From contig NC_071353.1 of NCBI RefSeq assembly GCF_943734655.1, positions 22,400,501-22,464,500 of the forward strand: a DNA stretch of 64,000 nucleotides, given 5' to 3'. This document shows, piece by piece, positions 47,361 through 58,739 of this stretch. Position 1 is the first letter of the stretch; each line of letters starts with the position of its first letter. The stretch is from Sabethes cyaneus. Taxonomy: Eukaryota; Arthropoda; Insecta; Diptera; Culicidae. The notes beneath the pieces were generated by a model. The model worked only from the letters and a program-made list of their open reading frames with translations, ran no database searches and had not been told where the DNA came from. Position numbers and translations under genes: made by a program.

Positions 47361-47790
47361 TTCGACAACTTTACCTTCAACTGCAAATCGTCACTCAACA
47401 ATGAAGCAATGAAGCTTCAGTTTCAACTGAAGCAGCACCGCTTCGCTTCAAAACTAGCTTAATGAGCGTCAGTGAAACGGGTTTAACTTCATCGTGACGA
47501 CCGGATTTAAAGATTCACATGAACTTTTCTATCAAATATTAAGCAGAAGGCCAGCCACTTTGAGTGCAAATGAATTGAGTTTGAGTAACATTTCCTACAA
47601 TGTAACGCATATTATAATTAACCTAGTCAACATCGACAAATCGTACCTGACTTTCAGTCGCCGTCACTTGAAATAGTCACCAACTTAAACTGAAGCTTGC
47701 TTGAACCGTTCTGTTCAACAAATCAAACCAAGTCACTTCATGTATGAAGAGAAGGTAAGAGAAATTCGTGTTTCATGTATTTGTTACGAC
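47361..47790. other. Unique spacer between the two CTACTC blocks
   Basis: Rich in AACTTCA/TGAAGC phrases (CTTCAGTTTCAACTGAAGCA is near-palindromic). No gene seen. Confidence 0.4.
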
Positions 47791-47794
47791 GATT

Positions 47795-47935
47795 CTGGGC
47801 CCTGCTCTTGCTCTATTCCTACTCTACTCTCGCTCTACTCCTGCTCTACTCCTACTCTACTGCTGCTCTACTTCCACTCTACTCATACTCTACTCCTGCT
47901 CTACTACTGACTAATCTCGTTCCTAAAACCAGGTA
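47795..47935. repeat. CTACTC minisatellite, second block
   Basis: CTACTCCTGCTCTACTC-type units run from about 47810 to 47910, followed by ACTAATCTCGTTCCTAAAAC and AGAGGAACAAGTT, the same follow-on seen after the first sub-block at 47160. The pair looks like a duplicated cassette. Confidence 0.85.
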
Positions 47936-48109
47936 GAGGAACAAGTTTTAATGTGGTTTCATTACGCACCTCGAGTCAGTACCACTCTTTCAACTTGCCC
48001 TGACAAAAGGCTTCATTGATGGTCAATGCAGAACTCAGTATGAAGGAAGGATGTGGAGGAGCCTGAGAGTAAAACCAAAAGATTTTAAATTCCGTATTCC
48101 AAAATTTAC

Positions 48110-49590
48110 CTAGTTCTGGACTAGTCAAATTCGGTTCCATTTGTTTGTTTAGTTCTCGAGTTTGCAGAAATTTCTGTTTCATTTGTAGGTTCGAGAGCGA
48201 TTCTCACTTTGCCCCCTTCCAAAGTGGGAATCGCTCTCGAACCAACGACCATAAAAACATTTCTTCCCTTCAAAAATCTGCACATGCCAAATTTGGTCCC
48301 ATTTGCTTAGTTAGTTATCGAGTTATGCAGAAATTTCTGTTTCATTTGCATGGGTGACCCCCCCCCCTCCTCCCCCTCTCCCTGAGGGGGTGGTCTGGAA
48401 CCACCATAGAAAACAAATCCTGCCCCCAAAAACTTCCACATGCCTATATTAGTTCCATTTGCCTTATTAATTCTCGATTCATGCAGAAATTTCTGTCTCA
48501 TTTGTATGAGATTCTCCCCTTCCAGAAAGGGGAGGGGTCTTAAACCACAATAGAAAAATTTCTTGCCTCCAAAAACAATCGTATGCCAAATTTGGTTACA
48601 TTTGCTTGATTATTTCTCGAGTTATGCAAAAATGTATGTATCATTTGTATGAGAGCCCCTCCTCGTAGAAGGTAGAGGGGTCTCAAACCAACATAGAAAA
48701 AAAATCCTGCCTCAAAACCTCCCACATGCCAAATTTGATTTCATTTTCTTGATTATTTCTCGAGTTATGAAGAAATGTGTGTTTCATTTGTATGAGAGCC
48801 CCTCCTCCTACAGGCGGAAGAGGTCTCAAACCACCATAGAAAAAAATCCTGCCTCCAAGATCCCTCACATGCCAAATTTGGTTCAATTTGTTTGATTAGC
48901 ATCCGAGTTATGCAGAAATTTGTGTTTGATCTATATGAGAGCACCCCCTCTTAGAGGGGCGGAGAGGTCTCAAACTACGATATAAAACATTCCTGTCTCC
49001 AAAACCCACCGCATGCCAAATTTGGTTCCATTTTCTTGATTAGTTCTTGAGTTATGCAGAAATTTGTGTTTTATTTGTATGAGAGCCCCTCTTCTTAGAG
49101 GGGGAGGGGTCTCAAACCATCATAGTAAAAAATCCTGCCTCAAAATCTCCTACATGCCAAATTTGGTTCCATTTACTTGATTATTTCTCGAATTATAAAG
49201 AAATCTGTGTTGCATTTGTATGAGAGCCCCTCCTCTTAGAGAGGGGAGAGGTCTTGAACTACCATAGTAAAAAATCTTGCCTCCAAAACCCTCCACATCT
49301 AAAATTTGGTCCCATTTGCTCAATTAGTTCTCGAGTTATGCAGAAATTTGTGTTTCATTTGTATGAGAGCCCTCCTTCTTAGATGTGGCAGGGGTCTCGA
49401 ACCACCATAGAAAAAAATCCTGTCTCCAGAAACTCTGACATGTCAAATTTGGTCCAATTTGCTTGATTAGTTCTTGAGTTATGTAGAAATTTGTATTTCA
49501 TTTGTATGAGAGCCCCTCCTACTAGAGGGGAAAGGGGTCTTGAACTACCATAGAAGAAAATCTTGCCTTCAAAAATTTTATTTGAATAAA
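48110..49590 (+). repeat. 143-bp GAGAGCCCC hairpin tandem array, ten units
   Basis: ATGCAGAAATTTGTGTTTCA-type anchors fall near 48164, 48327, 48483, 48626, 48769, 48912, 49056, 49197, 49340 and 49483, so the last eight are spaced 141-144 bp. Each unit holds an inverted GAGAGCCCCTCC...GGGGAGGGGTCTC pair that would fold as a hairpin, then AAACCACCATAGAAAAAAAT, CCTGCCTCCAAAACC, CACATGCCAAATTTGGTTCC and TTGCTTGATTAGTTCTCGAG. Short minus-strand frames in the array are repeat by-products. It is satellite-like DNA and may be transcribed from either strand, but nothing in the sequence proves that. Confidence 0.95.
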
Positions 49591-49605
49591 GGTGATTATC
49601 TTTGT

Positions 49606-49975
49606 TCGGGTCAGTTCCGGAGTGGTGGTTAGCACTCTCGCCTCTCACGCTGAGGACCCGGATTCAAATCCCAACCCCGCAGAAGTCACGAATGACCCAA
49701 GCTGTTAAAGTGACACTATCAGTATTCACACAGCAATATAAAGAGGACGCCATTTGTAAATTACATGGACGATCACAAAGTAGATACACACATACACCAG
49801 ACAACGAAACGTACAGCCTCTGTAAGTTAAAAATAAGTCCTTCTTCTAAGACGGAAAAAACGAATTTATATGTAATATTTTAGTTTCCTTGAAAAAGGTG
49901 GAATAAAACCACCGAAACGTCGGATATAGAAGCAAAACATCGTTTTGACTGCTAAATACAGACTACATAGCCGAA
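49606..49975 (+). mobile_element. SINE-like element: tRNA head plus hairpin-motif tail
   Basis: GTTCCGGAGTGGTGGTTAGC (A box TGGTTAGCAC) and the B box GGATTCAAATCCC, at about 49613-49672, form a tRNA-like head. About 200 bp further on comes the 33-nt hairpin motif and CGGATATAGAAGC. I infer one element because spacing and strand agree, but two adjacent insertions cannot be excluded, as no target duplication was found. Confidence 0.55.
49887..49921 (+). ncRNA. Hammerhead-like hairpin motif, locus A
   Basis: After CTTGAAAAA comes a perfect 5-bp stem GGTGG/CCACC with loop AATAAAA, then GAAACGTC. The order core-stem-GAAA is that of a hammerhead ribozyme, but the CTGANGA core is altered (TTGAAAA) and one extra base precedes the stem, so catalysis is doubtful. 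Confidence 0.4.
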
Positions 49976-50440
49976 AAACAGAACCTGAAAATTGCATATT
50001 ACAGTCGGAAAGCATACGTCAAAGATTGGAAATGTATTAGAAATCTCACTCCGTCTTTTTGTTCCGTTTCGTTGCATGAACGAGTTTTACTGAAAAATCT
50101 GAGAAATCTACTACATCTTGAAAATAAAACATTAGTGGCAATAATAAAGTAGCCTAATCGTGTACATTGTTATCGTCTGTGTTTGAAAAGTTGAAAAACT
50201 GTGGAGAAAATGGCTCTGAAGTAGACTTCAACTATATTTTCAAAAGCAGTGAAAAAATTATTTACTCTCCATCGAGCGCGCGTTTATCTGCAGGTGCGCT
50301 GCAGACTATGTTAATATTGAAGTCCGTGGTAGTAAAAGACAATTTTTCAGAGCAAATGCAATGCAAATGATGAGATTGACAAATGACATTTGGTAATGTT
50401 TCAATAGCATGTAAAATGATGTGAAATCAATTGTTGACGC
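49976..50440. other. Nothing recognised
   Basis: AT-rich sequence; one near-palindromic TCTGCAGGTGCGCTGCAGA at 50288-50306. Confidence 0.4.
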
Positions 50441-50445
50441 GCAGA

Positions 50446-50580
50446 AGATTTTCCGATCGATTGATGCAAAAATATTGAAAATCAATTACAAAATCCCTGA
50501 GCTGTGAGGGCATGAAACCTAACCACTTCGTGACGCTCGCATTTTTAGATTTTTAGGAAAGACATCCCGAACTCGTCAAT
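50446..50580 (+). repeat. Dispersed repeat, partner of 26690-26850
   Basis: GATTTTCCGATCGATTGATG, TTCGTGACGCTCGCATTTTT and AGGAAAGACATC repeat the minus strand of 26690-26850. The middle has diverged. Confidence 0.55.
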
Positions 50581-53525
50581 GCTACGTCAAACATTAGTAG
50601 GAGGTTTTCGAAAGTAAGTTATTTTTCATCACAAATAATCTAATAATTGTTAGCAAGTAACCGGTATAGGGCAAGATTGCTCATCCTAATGGTATCATCT
50701 GTCTGATATTCACTACAGAATTTTCAAAATCGTTCAAAGTGTATATTTTCTTTCGTGAAACAGTAAAACATCCAATAGCTACTACCTCAACTGACGTCCT
50801 TTAGAGTTTCATAAAATCCGAGCGAACTGGAACAGTGCAAAATGGTTCTCGCTTTTACGTTCATAACTATCTCCTGCGATCTCCTTCATTTCTAAAGCGA
50901 ACCACCCACACCAAACGAGAACTAACGTTTCACCGGTCCGCTTCGAATGGTTCACAACACCATCCTTTGAGAGGCACCTTTAGTGCCAAAACTCAAGCCC
51001 TCGAGCTAGCTGTCATTCGTGCAATATAATCAAAATCAGCTGACGAAACAAGCCTCGTCCGGTCTTGTCAACTACAAAGAGACGAAGATAAATTTGAAAG
51101 CAAAAAAAAAACTCCCCAACCATCATATCTTTAATCAGTCTCCTGACAGCTTCGTTACCAGTGCGTCACCTGGTAATGTTTTAATTAAATTAAAATTCCA
51201 TCCCCGTTTGGCTTTTCAATCCAGTTTCGCTCTTCCGGCTGTTATCTTCGTACGTTTTTCACTTTTTAAAATCCCGCATTTGATGTATCCACCAAACCGT
51301 GTATCGTGCTCGATTCGACTCGACAGATAAACACACACTTTTTGCGCTGCCATGTGTCAACAGTTGTAGAATTTTCCTCCCAAAAAACCTTCACCTCGAT
51401 ATATCCAATTAACTGCCGAGGTTTTTTTTTGAACAGGGTCGGACGGAAGCGTCGAACACTGGCTCGGTTCGGGTTGGCTCAAAAGGCCACAGAATTCCTC
51501 CAGTTTTTTCCTACCGAAAAAATAAATCATCCCGGATCAACAGAAAATGGTTTCCTTCTCTGCCTGCCTGACGAACACAACACAACATCTTTGGCTTAAT
51601 TAAGGGAATAAATTTCTACAATTTAATCAGCGAATTTGTAGCACGACCACACCGCGACAGCCCTGGGAAATCTTAATGGCATGTTGCCGCGCCTGGCAGT
51701 ATCAGTCGGCAGAAGCCTCCGGAATGATGGTTTAATATTTTCCACGGCCCGGATGTAACGGGAATTGAGGATATTTTACGTAACGCATGAATTAATGTAA
51801 AATTTCGAACGATAACGACAACGACGACGGTGCTCTGTTGATGTTCTGGGAATGAAAGGCGGTAAAAGGTGAAGGGGACCTTGTGTCGTATGTAAACGAG
51901 TAGTAATTAGTAGCTTCAGCAAGCGGCCCGGAATGATAGCTTATTGTGAGCTTGTTCAGCTTTGTGTCGGCAAATATGGATTCGTTGTTGGTTTTTTGCT
52001 CCTTCTTTCTGGAAAAATATGGTGATTGAAAACGATTACTGTACTGTAGCGAGTCGACGAGCAAATGAGATTGTTGAAACAAAACAAAGATTTTGAGATA
52101 ATTAAATGCTTGGAACAAGCTCATCAGCACTGCGATGATTTTTGTTTGATAAAGTTTGCCCTACCAACAAGCGAAGATGTTATTTGAAACTTGGTCTTTC
52201 CACTTGAAACCGAGTGAACAAAGAAAGAATTCCCGCAAGGATGTATAAACTTTTCCTCAAACTGCGAAACAGTTTTCCTTCGCTTGTAAAGATTTACAAC
52301 CTATTTGACCAAATTGAGCAATCAATGGCAAGTTTGTAAGTAAATGCTTGCCTGCAATAGAAAATGCTGAATCTTCCGAACGCTTTTAGAATGCCTTTGT
52401 TTTTTGGCCATCTGTTCGGCAACAACAAACTAGAGCAAAAGTGAAGTGAAAATTCAATTACAACCTGCGAAGAACTTTCTAAGCTGTTCACTTTGTTTCT
52501 TACCGCGCGAGGTTCGCCTCCGCTAACCAACCACCTGCCAAGTAAAAAGGCCAAACTTTCCACACGAACCATACTGGGGTAAACTGCACTAGAGTGCTTC
52601 CCATAACAAACCGTAATCCGACTATCTCCGGACTGCCACAAACTCTCGCCTGAACTTTCCCGCCCCGGTATAGTGCGGAGGGCTTCAGCAGCAGCAGCAG
52701 CAGCCACACGAAGATAAAATCCATCGGAGCAACTGTTCCATTTGTACTTTTTAAGCTCGCTAACAACGTGAAGCCGAGGGTTAGTGAGAGGAAAAAAGTT
52801 TCCCGGAAAGTTTTAATAAAACACAAACAGAAAATGAGCCACCATAAAAGGAGGCCGGCAGGCAAAAGTGTGCTCCATTTCCGTAACCTACAATTGGTCG
52901 GGTTGGACGGGGTAGCCGGATGACCGACGGCGCGACGGTAAGGGCAAAGTTAGCCAGTAAAAAGTTCTTCCCAGGATGGTCATGCAACAGAAAGCCGAAG
53001 TAAAAGCAGAAGAAAACACTCAAACTGACAATGATTCCGCACAATAATGGTAGTTCGGTGCCTTTTGCTAGTTTGTAATCTTTTTGTTGTGGTTCAGGGA
53101 CGTGGCCTGGCGAGGGACAGTACAAAACGGGCTTCCTAGTGAACGTTTAGCAGCAGTTACAGATATGGTCAAATGTTAGGTTTAAATACCACAAAATTAA
53201 ATGAGATGAAAAATGGTTGCAATGTGCGGTTGACCTGGCGTTGAGCCTGAAACGTCGTTAAGGGGTGACAAACTAGTACCATACTAAGCAAGAAAACTTT
53301 GCAACACACTGAAAGCTGAAAGGGAGACTTCGGTTGGTTACTAATTAAAAGCAGCTTCTGTTGGGTAGTACCAAGTTAGCGCAGTCCAGCATCGTCAGTA
53401 TATATAGTTTCTAAGGAAATGTCATGTCTTCAGAAGTTTTCTTTTAGATTAGATTAGAAAAGATGTTTCCTTTTTGTATATATCTAAAAGTGTAGGGGGT
53501 CCATCTAGAACTCTTATTGCAATGC
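50581..53525. other. Unique-looking region without recognised genes
   Basis: No domain or element end seen in nearly 3 kb. Overlapping minus-strand frames of 114-137 codons at 52294-53125 are hydrophobic and low in complexity and share no family wording I know, so I treat them as chance. The region is less AT-rich than its surroundings. Confidence 0.4.
52686..52703. repeat. (CAG)6 microsatellite
   Basis: Six perfect CAG triplets. Confidence 0.95.
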
Positions 53526-53529
53526 AAAC

Positions 53530-54245
53530 TCGAAAATTCAGATTATCCTACAGTCCAGAACTTACTTCCTTATGTGTCCATGTACGCCGGTTCGGCAAAA
53601 CAAAGGAATGAAGTCAGGTTTCTTCGCTGTCAACGGTTACCTGCCATGGTTTTCACCAGCCACCAGGATTTTCTAATAGATGTCGGTATTATACCATTTT
53701 AATCTGTTTTGTAACATTCGTATAAAGAACGAAGCATTTTGTTAGAACAGAATGACTCGTACGAATACACCTTTTTTATGAACGACACAGTAAGATTAAT
53801 TTGACGAGGAAAACTACACAAGAATTTGTAAAATAAACGTTCGTTTTAGGTTCTATAAATTATGTTTTATTCTTAGTGCAGTGGTGAAAATATGTTGCCC
53901 TGTCTCACTCCAGCAGTAGCTATAGGGTCCAACAAGATGCCGTCGTGCAGCACTTTAAACGAAAACGCTTTATTCTGAACTCAATGAGTTTGACTAGCAT
54001 ATCTGGGACTCCTTTGTGTCTTACTGTGCCCTAGTCCTTATCGTGGTTTAGTAGTCGTTTGGTTTTTCGATATTAAACACCATAAGAAGAGATTTCTGAA
54101 ATGCGTTGATTTGCTCCAACGTAATAAAGACCGTCATGATATGGTCCACACATGATCGACTAGCACGGAGTCCGATTAAGGAATATCCAGAACATCAGTA
54201 CTTTATTCAGCGGCCAGAGTCCAATTTGAAATTAGGATTCTGATT
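53530..54245 (-). pseudogene. Remnant of a fourth RT family (AGVRQGC type), internally deleted
   Basis: The 3' end (TTATGTGTCCATGTACGCCG and ACGGTTACCTGCCATGGTTT, 53570-53650) matches the end of the copy at 56290-57597. Then comes the RT core region 53870-54160, matching the other copy through CTCACTCCAGCAGTAGC, a translated HDGILLDPIATAGVRQG-like block and the TGGTCCACACATGATCG phrase. The connection region between is missing. Frames are broken. The clade of this family is not resolved; its DFEKAFDHLSH and CETW wording differs from the Jockey-like and RTE-like sets. Confidence 0.65.
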
Positions 54246-54309
54246 TTAAATTATAAAATATCCTAGCTCTAACCTCTGTTTGAAGTATTCATTGAACTGG
54301 TCCTGATCC

Positions 54310-54744
54310 TGCGTCAAGATTCTAGAATACAACCCAGTATGCTTGCAATGTTCCGCTGATGACTGTGAATATTGCGGGTACGCACAACTTCGACGAAGAT
54401 ATGATCTCTCGAACCAGCTTAAAGTTAAAATCTTCGCCTAAACCTGGCCCTGATGATATTTCGTCTGTGGTAGATCCCTTTCCGGCTCGTGTTGAGTCTA
54501 CCTACCTCAAGCGGGATTCTTCCGCTTGCATGGAAAACCGCTCAAATATTTCCTATGCATAGAAAAGGGGATTGGAAGGATGTCAAAGATGTACCCAGGA
54601 GTCCCATCATTGGTACCCATTGGTTTCCAAGTTATTTGAGCTTGTAGTCATGAGTCCACTGCTGTCACATTGAAAAGAATACTTGAATGATGGACAGTAT
54701 GGATTCATCGCACGTAGGTCAACCACCGCACCGGCCAATTGTTA
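54310..54744 (+). pseudogene. Jockey-like RT N-terminal fragment
   Basis: The plus strand reads LKLKSSPKPGPDDISSVV (normally GPDGIP), MEN near the WK..I block, then VSKLFELVVMSPLL and LNDGQYGFIARRSTTA. It ends where RTE-like sequence starts, so a later insertion or recombination cut it. Stops occur at 54560 and 54674. Confidence 0.75.
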
Positions 54745-55300
54745 GAATGTAGGATACGAAACAGCTCCCGGAGAACTGGAACGATGGGGTTATCTGCCTG
54801 AGCTACAAGAAGGGCACAAGTTGGAGTTGTGGACCAACGAGCGGTCACCGTTCTCAATGCCACCTTACAAAGTGCTGTCCCAAATCATTTTTCGCCGTCT
54901 ATCATCAATTGCGAACAGATTTGTGGAAATTTATCAAGACGGTCAACAACGAATTATCCTCTAAAACGGTCATGAATACAGTGTTGCCACGCACCATTTG
55001 TTCGTTGACTCGAAAGCAGCATATGATACTATCGACCGAAAAGAGCTATGGAAAATCATGGACGAGAACAGCTACCCCAGGAAGCTCATCAAACTGATTC
55101 AACCTACGATGTATGGTAAACAGTGCTCTGTTCGGATCTCGGGTGGATTGTTGAGTTTATTCGCATCACACAGAGGGCTTCGTTAAGGGCTTTGTTAAGT
55201 ATGCCTTATATGTTCAGCATAGCGCTATCAACTCGTGGGCACGATCTTAAATAACTGCAGTCAACTCATGTGCTTTGCTGATGGCATGGATATCGCTATC
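54745..55300 (+). pseudogene. RTE-like RT fragment
   Basis: APGELERWGYLPELQEGHKL (normally W..G.ICPLYKKGDKLD), LSQIIFRRLSSIANRFVEIYQ, THHLFVDSKAAYDTIDRKEL, the ENSYPRKLIKLIQ block and GKQCSVRISGGL are read in two frames, followed by a decayed CFADGMDI active site near 55275. It is more diverged from the other RTE-like copies than those are from each other. Confidence 0.8.
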
Positions 55301-55459
55301 GATATCGGATAAGGTCTGTCTCTTCTCCATGGTCCAACCCTCGCCTTCGTGAATTGAAACAAGAGCTCAATTTTTGGCAGCGTTGTTTGCAAAGTTTTTC
55401 GTTTCCGTTTTTTGCCGGCAAATCCGTATCTGATTCATGCTGACCTGAACCTGCTGGTA

Positions 55460-56285
55460 TCCCAGCTGTAGTCTTCGCCCGTTTGCAATGACCGCTAGTG
55501 GAGCCTTCGTGCCTTATTTTCAATAAATCATTCGAGCATGGAAAATTTCCGGATATCTGGAAGCAGTCATTCATGTTTCCTGTGTTCAAAAGTGGCGAAC
55601 GTCAGAATGTTCGGAACTATCCTGGTATTACCAGCCTGTCTGCTGCATCTAAGCTGTTTGAAATAGTAGTGTGTAATTTCATCTTAAGAGGCAAACCATC
55701 CGCAGGCTGAAAACTTCTCAAATATAGAAGAAAAAAATTCATCTTCGCTAGAACAAAATGCTATATCTCTACCGACCAATGCGGATTTATGCATGGTCGA
55801 TCCGTAAGCACGAACCTTATGGGTTTCGCGTCCACCTGTATACCTTACATGGAGCAAAAAGCACACATTGACGTGATCTATACTGATCTGAAAGCAGCGT
55901 TCGATCGTATTGATCATAAAATACTGCTGCAGAAAATTTCGCGACTCGGTGCATCTCGGATTTGTTTGTCGATTGGTGCAGGAAAAACTGGCTTGTGATC
56001 AGCATCCCGAAATGTCTCGTAATGACTTTCCACCGCGTCGCCAGTCCAATCTTCTACAACTATCAAATAAATGAGCATGTACTTACTAGAGTTGAGGAAG
56101 TCAGCGACCTTAGGGTCCTGTTTGACGCCAAACTCACTTTCAACTTCCATCGCACCACTGCAATAGCAAACGCTTCTCGACAACTAGGTTTCATTGCTAA
56201 AGTCGCTCGTGATTTCAGTGATCCTCACAAGGTAGTCATTTGGGACCGTCAATCTTCCTGTTGTACTTCAATAATGTCAACCTCG
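55460..56285 (+). pseudogene. Jockey-like RT with internal deletion
   Basis: Blocks in order: FNKSFEHGKFPDIWKQSFMF and PVFKSGERQNVRNYPGITSL (55520-55640), CGFMHGRSVSTNL, DVIYTDLKAAFDRIDHKILL (catalytic Asp block near 55885), then a jump straight to FVDWCRKNWLVISIPKCLVM, VEEVSDLRVLFDAKLTFNF and RQLGFIAKVARDFSDPH. The segment with GVPQGS and YADD is deleted, so the enzyme cannot work. The copy ends where the minus-strand RT at 56290 starts. Confidence 0.85.
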
Positions 56286-56289
56286 TACT

Positions 56290-57597
56290 CAAACTTACTT
56301 ACTTACTTATGTGTCCGCCAGGCCGGCAGAACAAAGGGATGAAATCAGAGATCTCCACTGTCCACGGTTACCTGCCATTGCTTTTACTTGCGGCAAGGAG
56401 AGGTTCTCGTCTACAGCCTGGATGTCGTTGGCTAAGCTGCGTCACCATGAGCCTCTGGATCTGCCGGTTATACGCTGTCTTTGCGGATTTCAGTCGAGTG
56501 CTTCTCTGCAGATCTCGTTCGCTCCTTTCCTCGAGGTATGACCGATCCACTGGATCCACCGCATTGGATATCCAGTTGTCAGGCCACCAAGCATGAATGA
56601 TATATCGCAGATACCGGTTGATAAATATCTGCAGTTTTTGCGTTATCTCCGCTGAGACGCTCCATGTTTCGCAGGCATAAAGTAGTAAGGATTTGACGTT
56701 TGAGTTGAAAATTTGGGTTTTCGTATGTAGAGTGATCTGGTTTGAGCTCCAAATGTCTCGCAAACCTGCAAAGGCACCCCTGGCTTTCCTGATCCGTGTG
56801 GCTATATCAGTCTTGGTACCAACATCGGGCGTTGTCTGGTTACCAAGGTATTGAAAGGCGTCTACCTGCTCAACTTGTTGTCTCGCTACTGTGAAGTTGG
56901 TGGGATTGTCAGTGTTCACTACCATAGACTTAATTTTTGCTGCATTTACTGTGAGACCTGCTCTGCCTGGGAGCTCTCGGAGAGGTCATCTAACTTGCTC
57001 TGCATATCATTTCGGCATTGTGCGAGCAAGACAATAGACCGTATGAATAAAACAGTTTGCTTTGCTTTTCCCGTTTAAATCGTTTGGGAGCATTTGTTCT
57101 AACTCATTTATTCATACGGCCTAATGTTGTCGGCTAGGTCGAGGTCATTTAGCTGCTCCATCGTTAGAAGATTCCAAGGCAATCCTTGATTTGGTCTACT
57201 GTCAATTGCTCCTAACTAATATCCATAATCCATAACAATGAGAAACAGAAACGATGTTAAAATGCAGCGCTGTCTCACGCCAGCAGTAACCCTTATGGGG
57301 TCGGACAAGACGCCGTTGTGCAAAACCTTGCACAAGAACGCCTTGTACTGATCCTCGATGAGATGGACTAGCTTATCTGGAACTTCTCTATGCCTGGGTG
57401 CGTCCCAGATGTTTTCGTGGCTGAGATGGTCGAATGCCTTTTCGAAGTCAACGAACACCAGCAGAAGAGAGTCCTTGAATTCTTTGATCTACTCCGCGGA
57501 GCGTTGTGATATAGTCTACACATGATCGGTTCGCACGGAATCCAGGTTGCTGCCGCCGTAGAGCAGCGTCAATCTTCTCCACGTACTCAAAGGTCTT
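56290..57597 (-). pseudogene. Fourth-family reverse transcriptase (AGVRQGC type), interrupted by a mini-MITE
   Basis: From high to low coordinates on the minus strand: MFVDFEKAFDHLSHENIW (57405-57458), YKAFLCKVLHNGVLSDPIRV, TAGVRQRCILTSFLFLIVMD, then LDLADNI next to VLLAQCRNDMQSKLDDLSE (active-site region, normally ADDI), with an 85-bp insertion between. The C-terminal frame (56368-56925) follows with VEQVDAFQYLGNQTT, ARGAFAGLRDIWSSNQITL and VKSLLLYACETWSVSAE. Changes at key positions (ADD to ADN) and the insertion make it inactive. The clade is not resolved. Confidence 0.85.
57037..57121. mobile_element. 85-bp mini-MITE with TA flanks, copy 2, in an RT active site
   Basis: GACCGTATGAATAA and TTATTCATACGGCC are the ends, with TA at 57035-57036 and 57122-57123. 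The centre TTTGCTTTTCCCGT matches copy 1 at 13962-14044. Removing the element and one TA leaves an open RT frame across the join. Confidence 0.88.
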
Positions 57598-58738
57598 CGT
57601 TTATTCTTCGCCGACGATTTGAAGATTTACTTGAGGATACGCATCTGCGTACTGCATGCTCGTCAATGCTGAAAAATTTTCAGTGAAAAATGCTCCATCG
57701 TGTTTTTCGCCCGTATTCGAGAACCTGTCAAATTTGACCACTAGCTCTGTGGTATCCAACGTATTCAAGACCAGGTGACAAGAAATCCAACGTATCTACC
57801 AGGTGAAGGATCTCGGCGTTATTTTGGATAGTTAGTTATCATTTAAACGGTATATTTCTTACCTTACATCGTGGATAAGACTTCCAGAACTTTGGGCTTC
57901 GTCTTCTGCATCGTTGTGGGCTTCACTGCCGTATATTGCCAAAGCATTACACTGTTCATCTTAGCATAATATGATGAATAGATTGAATCGATTCAACACT
58001 GCTTTTAACGCTATGCTATCCGTCATCTACTATGACGAAACTCGTTTCAGTCGCCGAGTTATGAAATTCGGTGCCGATTAATCCACATTAGAGATACTGC
58101 AGATATGAAAGAACATTGAAAGAGCTGTTTTTGCTGTCAATATGTTGCAAGGAAGAATTCACTGTTCCGCTATTCTTGGGGCGATTGATCTAATCGTACA
58201 TCCCAGGGTACTGCGGAATAATTCGATGCTGAGAATACCTTTTCAACGTACCAACAACGCATAAAACAGCACTTTGACCGGTATACAGCGAGTTTTAATC
58301 GGGTTGCTTCCGCAGTTGGGTTTAATTTGTCTAATCTAATCTCACACCAACGCAGCCAATTCTTCAAAGCATCCTGGAAAATGACGATTTTTTCTTGTCA
58401 ACGGCCAGGCCAACTGCGCAGCATGTACCGCAGAGAGAATTCCAAGGAATCAAATGGAACCAGAAATAATAGCTAATTCCATGAAACTCTTTGAAATCAA
58501 GGGGAAGCAAGAAAGCGTGGACCTCCCGTATCAAACGCTTCCTATATAGATAATGATTGATTTACAGTCATTGCTAATAAAGGTTAAGTGATACTCCGGA
58601 CCCTCAAGGATGAACTAATGGCATTTAGACCAGAAGCCAGGCTGCAATTGGCCAAGGATATAGCGCCTTAATTCGCTCTCTGAAAATAGATTAATGTACC
58701 AAAAACATAAGTTTAAGTAAATAAAAAAAGTAAATTTA
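57598..58738 (+). pseudogene. Jockey-like RT C-terminal half
   Basis: It starts at the active site FFADDLKIYLRIR (57600-57640), then VKDLGVILDS, SYIVDKTSRTLGF and NRLNRFNTAFNAMLSVIYYD. The typical C-terminal tail LGAIDLIVHPRVLRNNSMLR, IPFQRTNNA comes around 58180-58265. An A-rich stretch (AAGTAAATAAAAAAAGTAAA) near 58715 is the likely 3' end. It has many stops and is 5' truncated at the join with the minus-strand RT. Confidence 0.8.
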
Positions 58739-58739
58739 A

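Noticed and set aside
47188..47462. Leucine/tyrosine/serine-repeat proteins
   Set aside because: Translations of a CTACTC minisatellite in two frames; no independent coding evidence.
48110..49590. CRISPR-like array (regular repeat spacing)
   Set aside because: Units are repeated throughout their length with no unique spacers, in a eukaryotic setting without cas genes.
48307..49648. Several 61-89 codon minus-strand frames with similar ends
   Set aside because: They repeat because the 143-bp satellite repeats; stops and starts move with the unit.
52294..53125. Overlapping hydrophobic frames of 114-137 codons
   Set aside because: Low complexity, no family wording, and two frames overlap over the same DNA; could not be told from chance.
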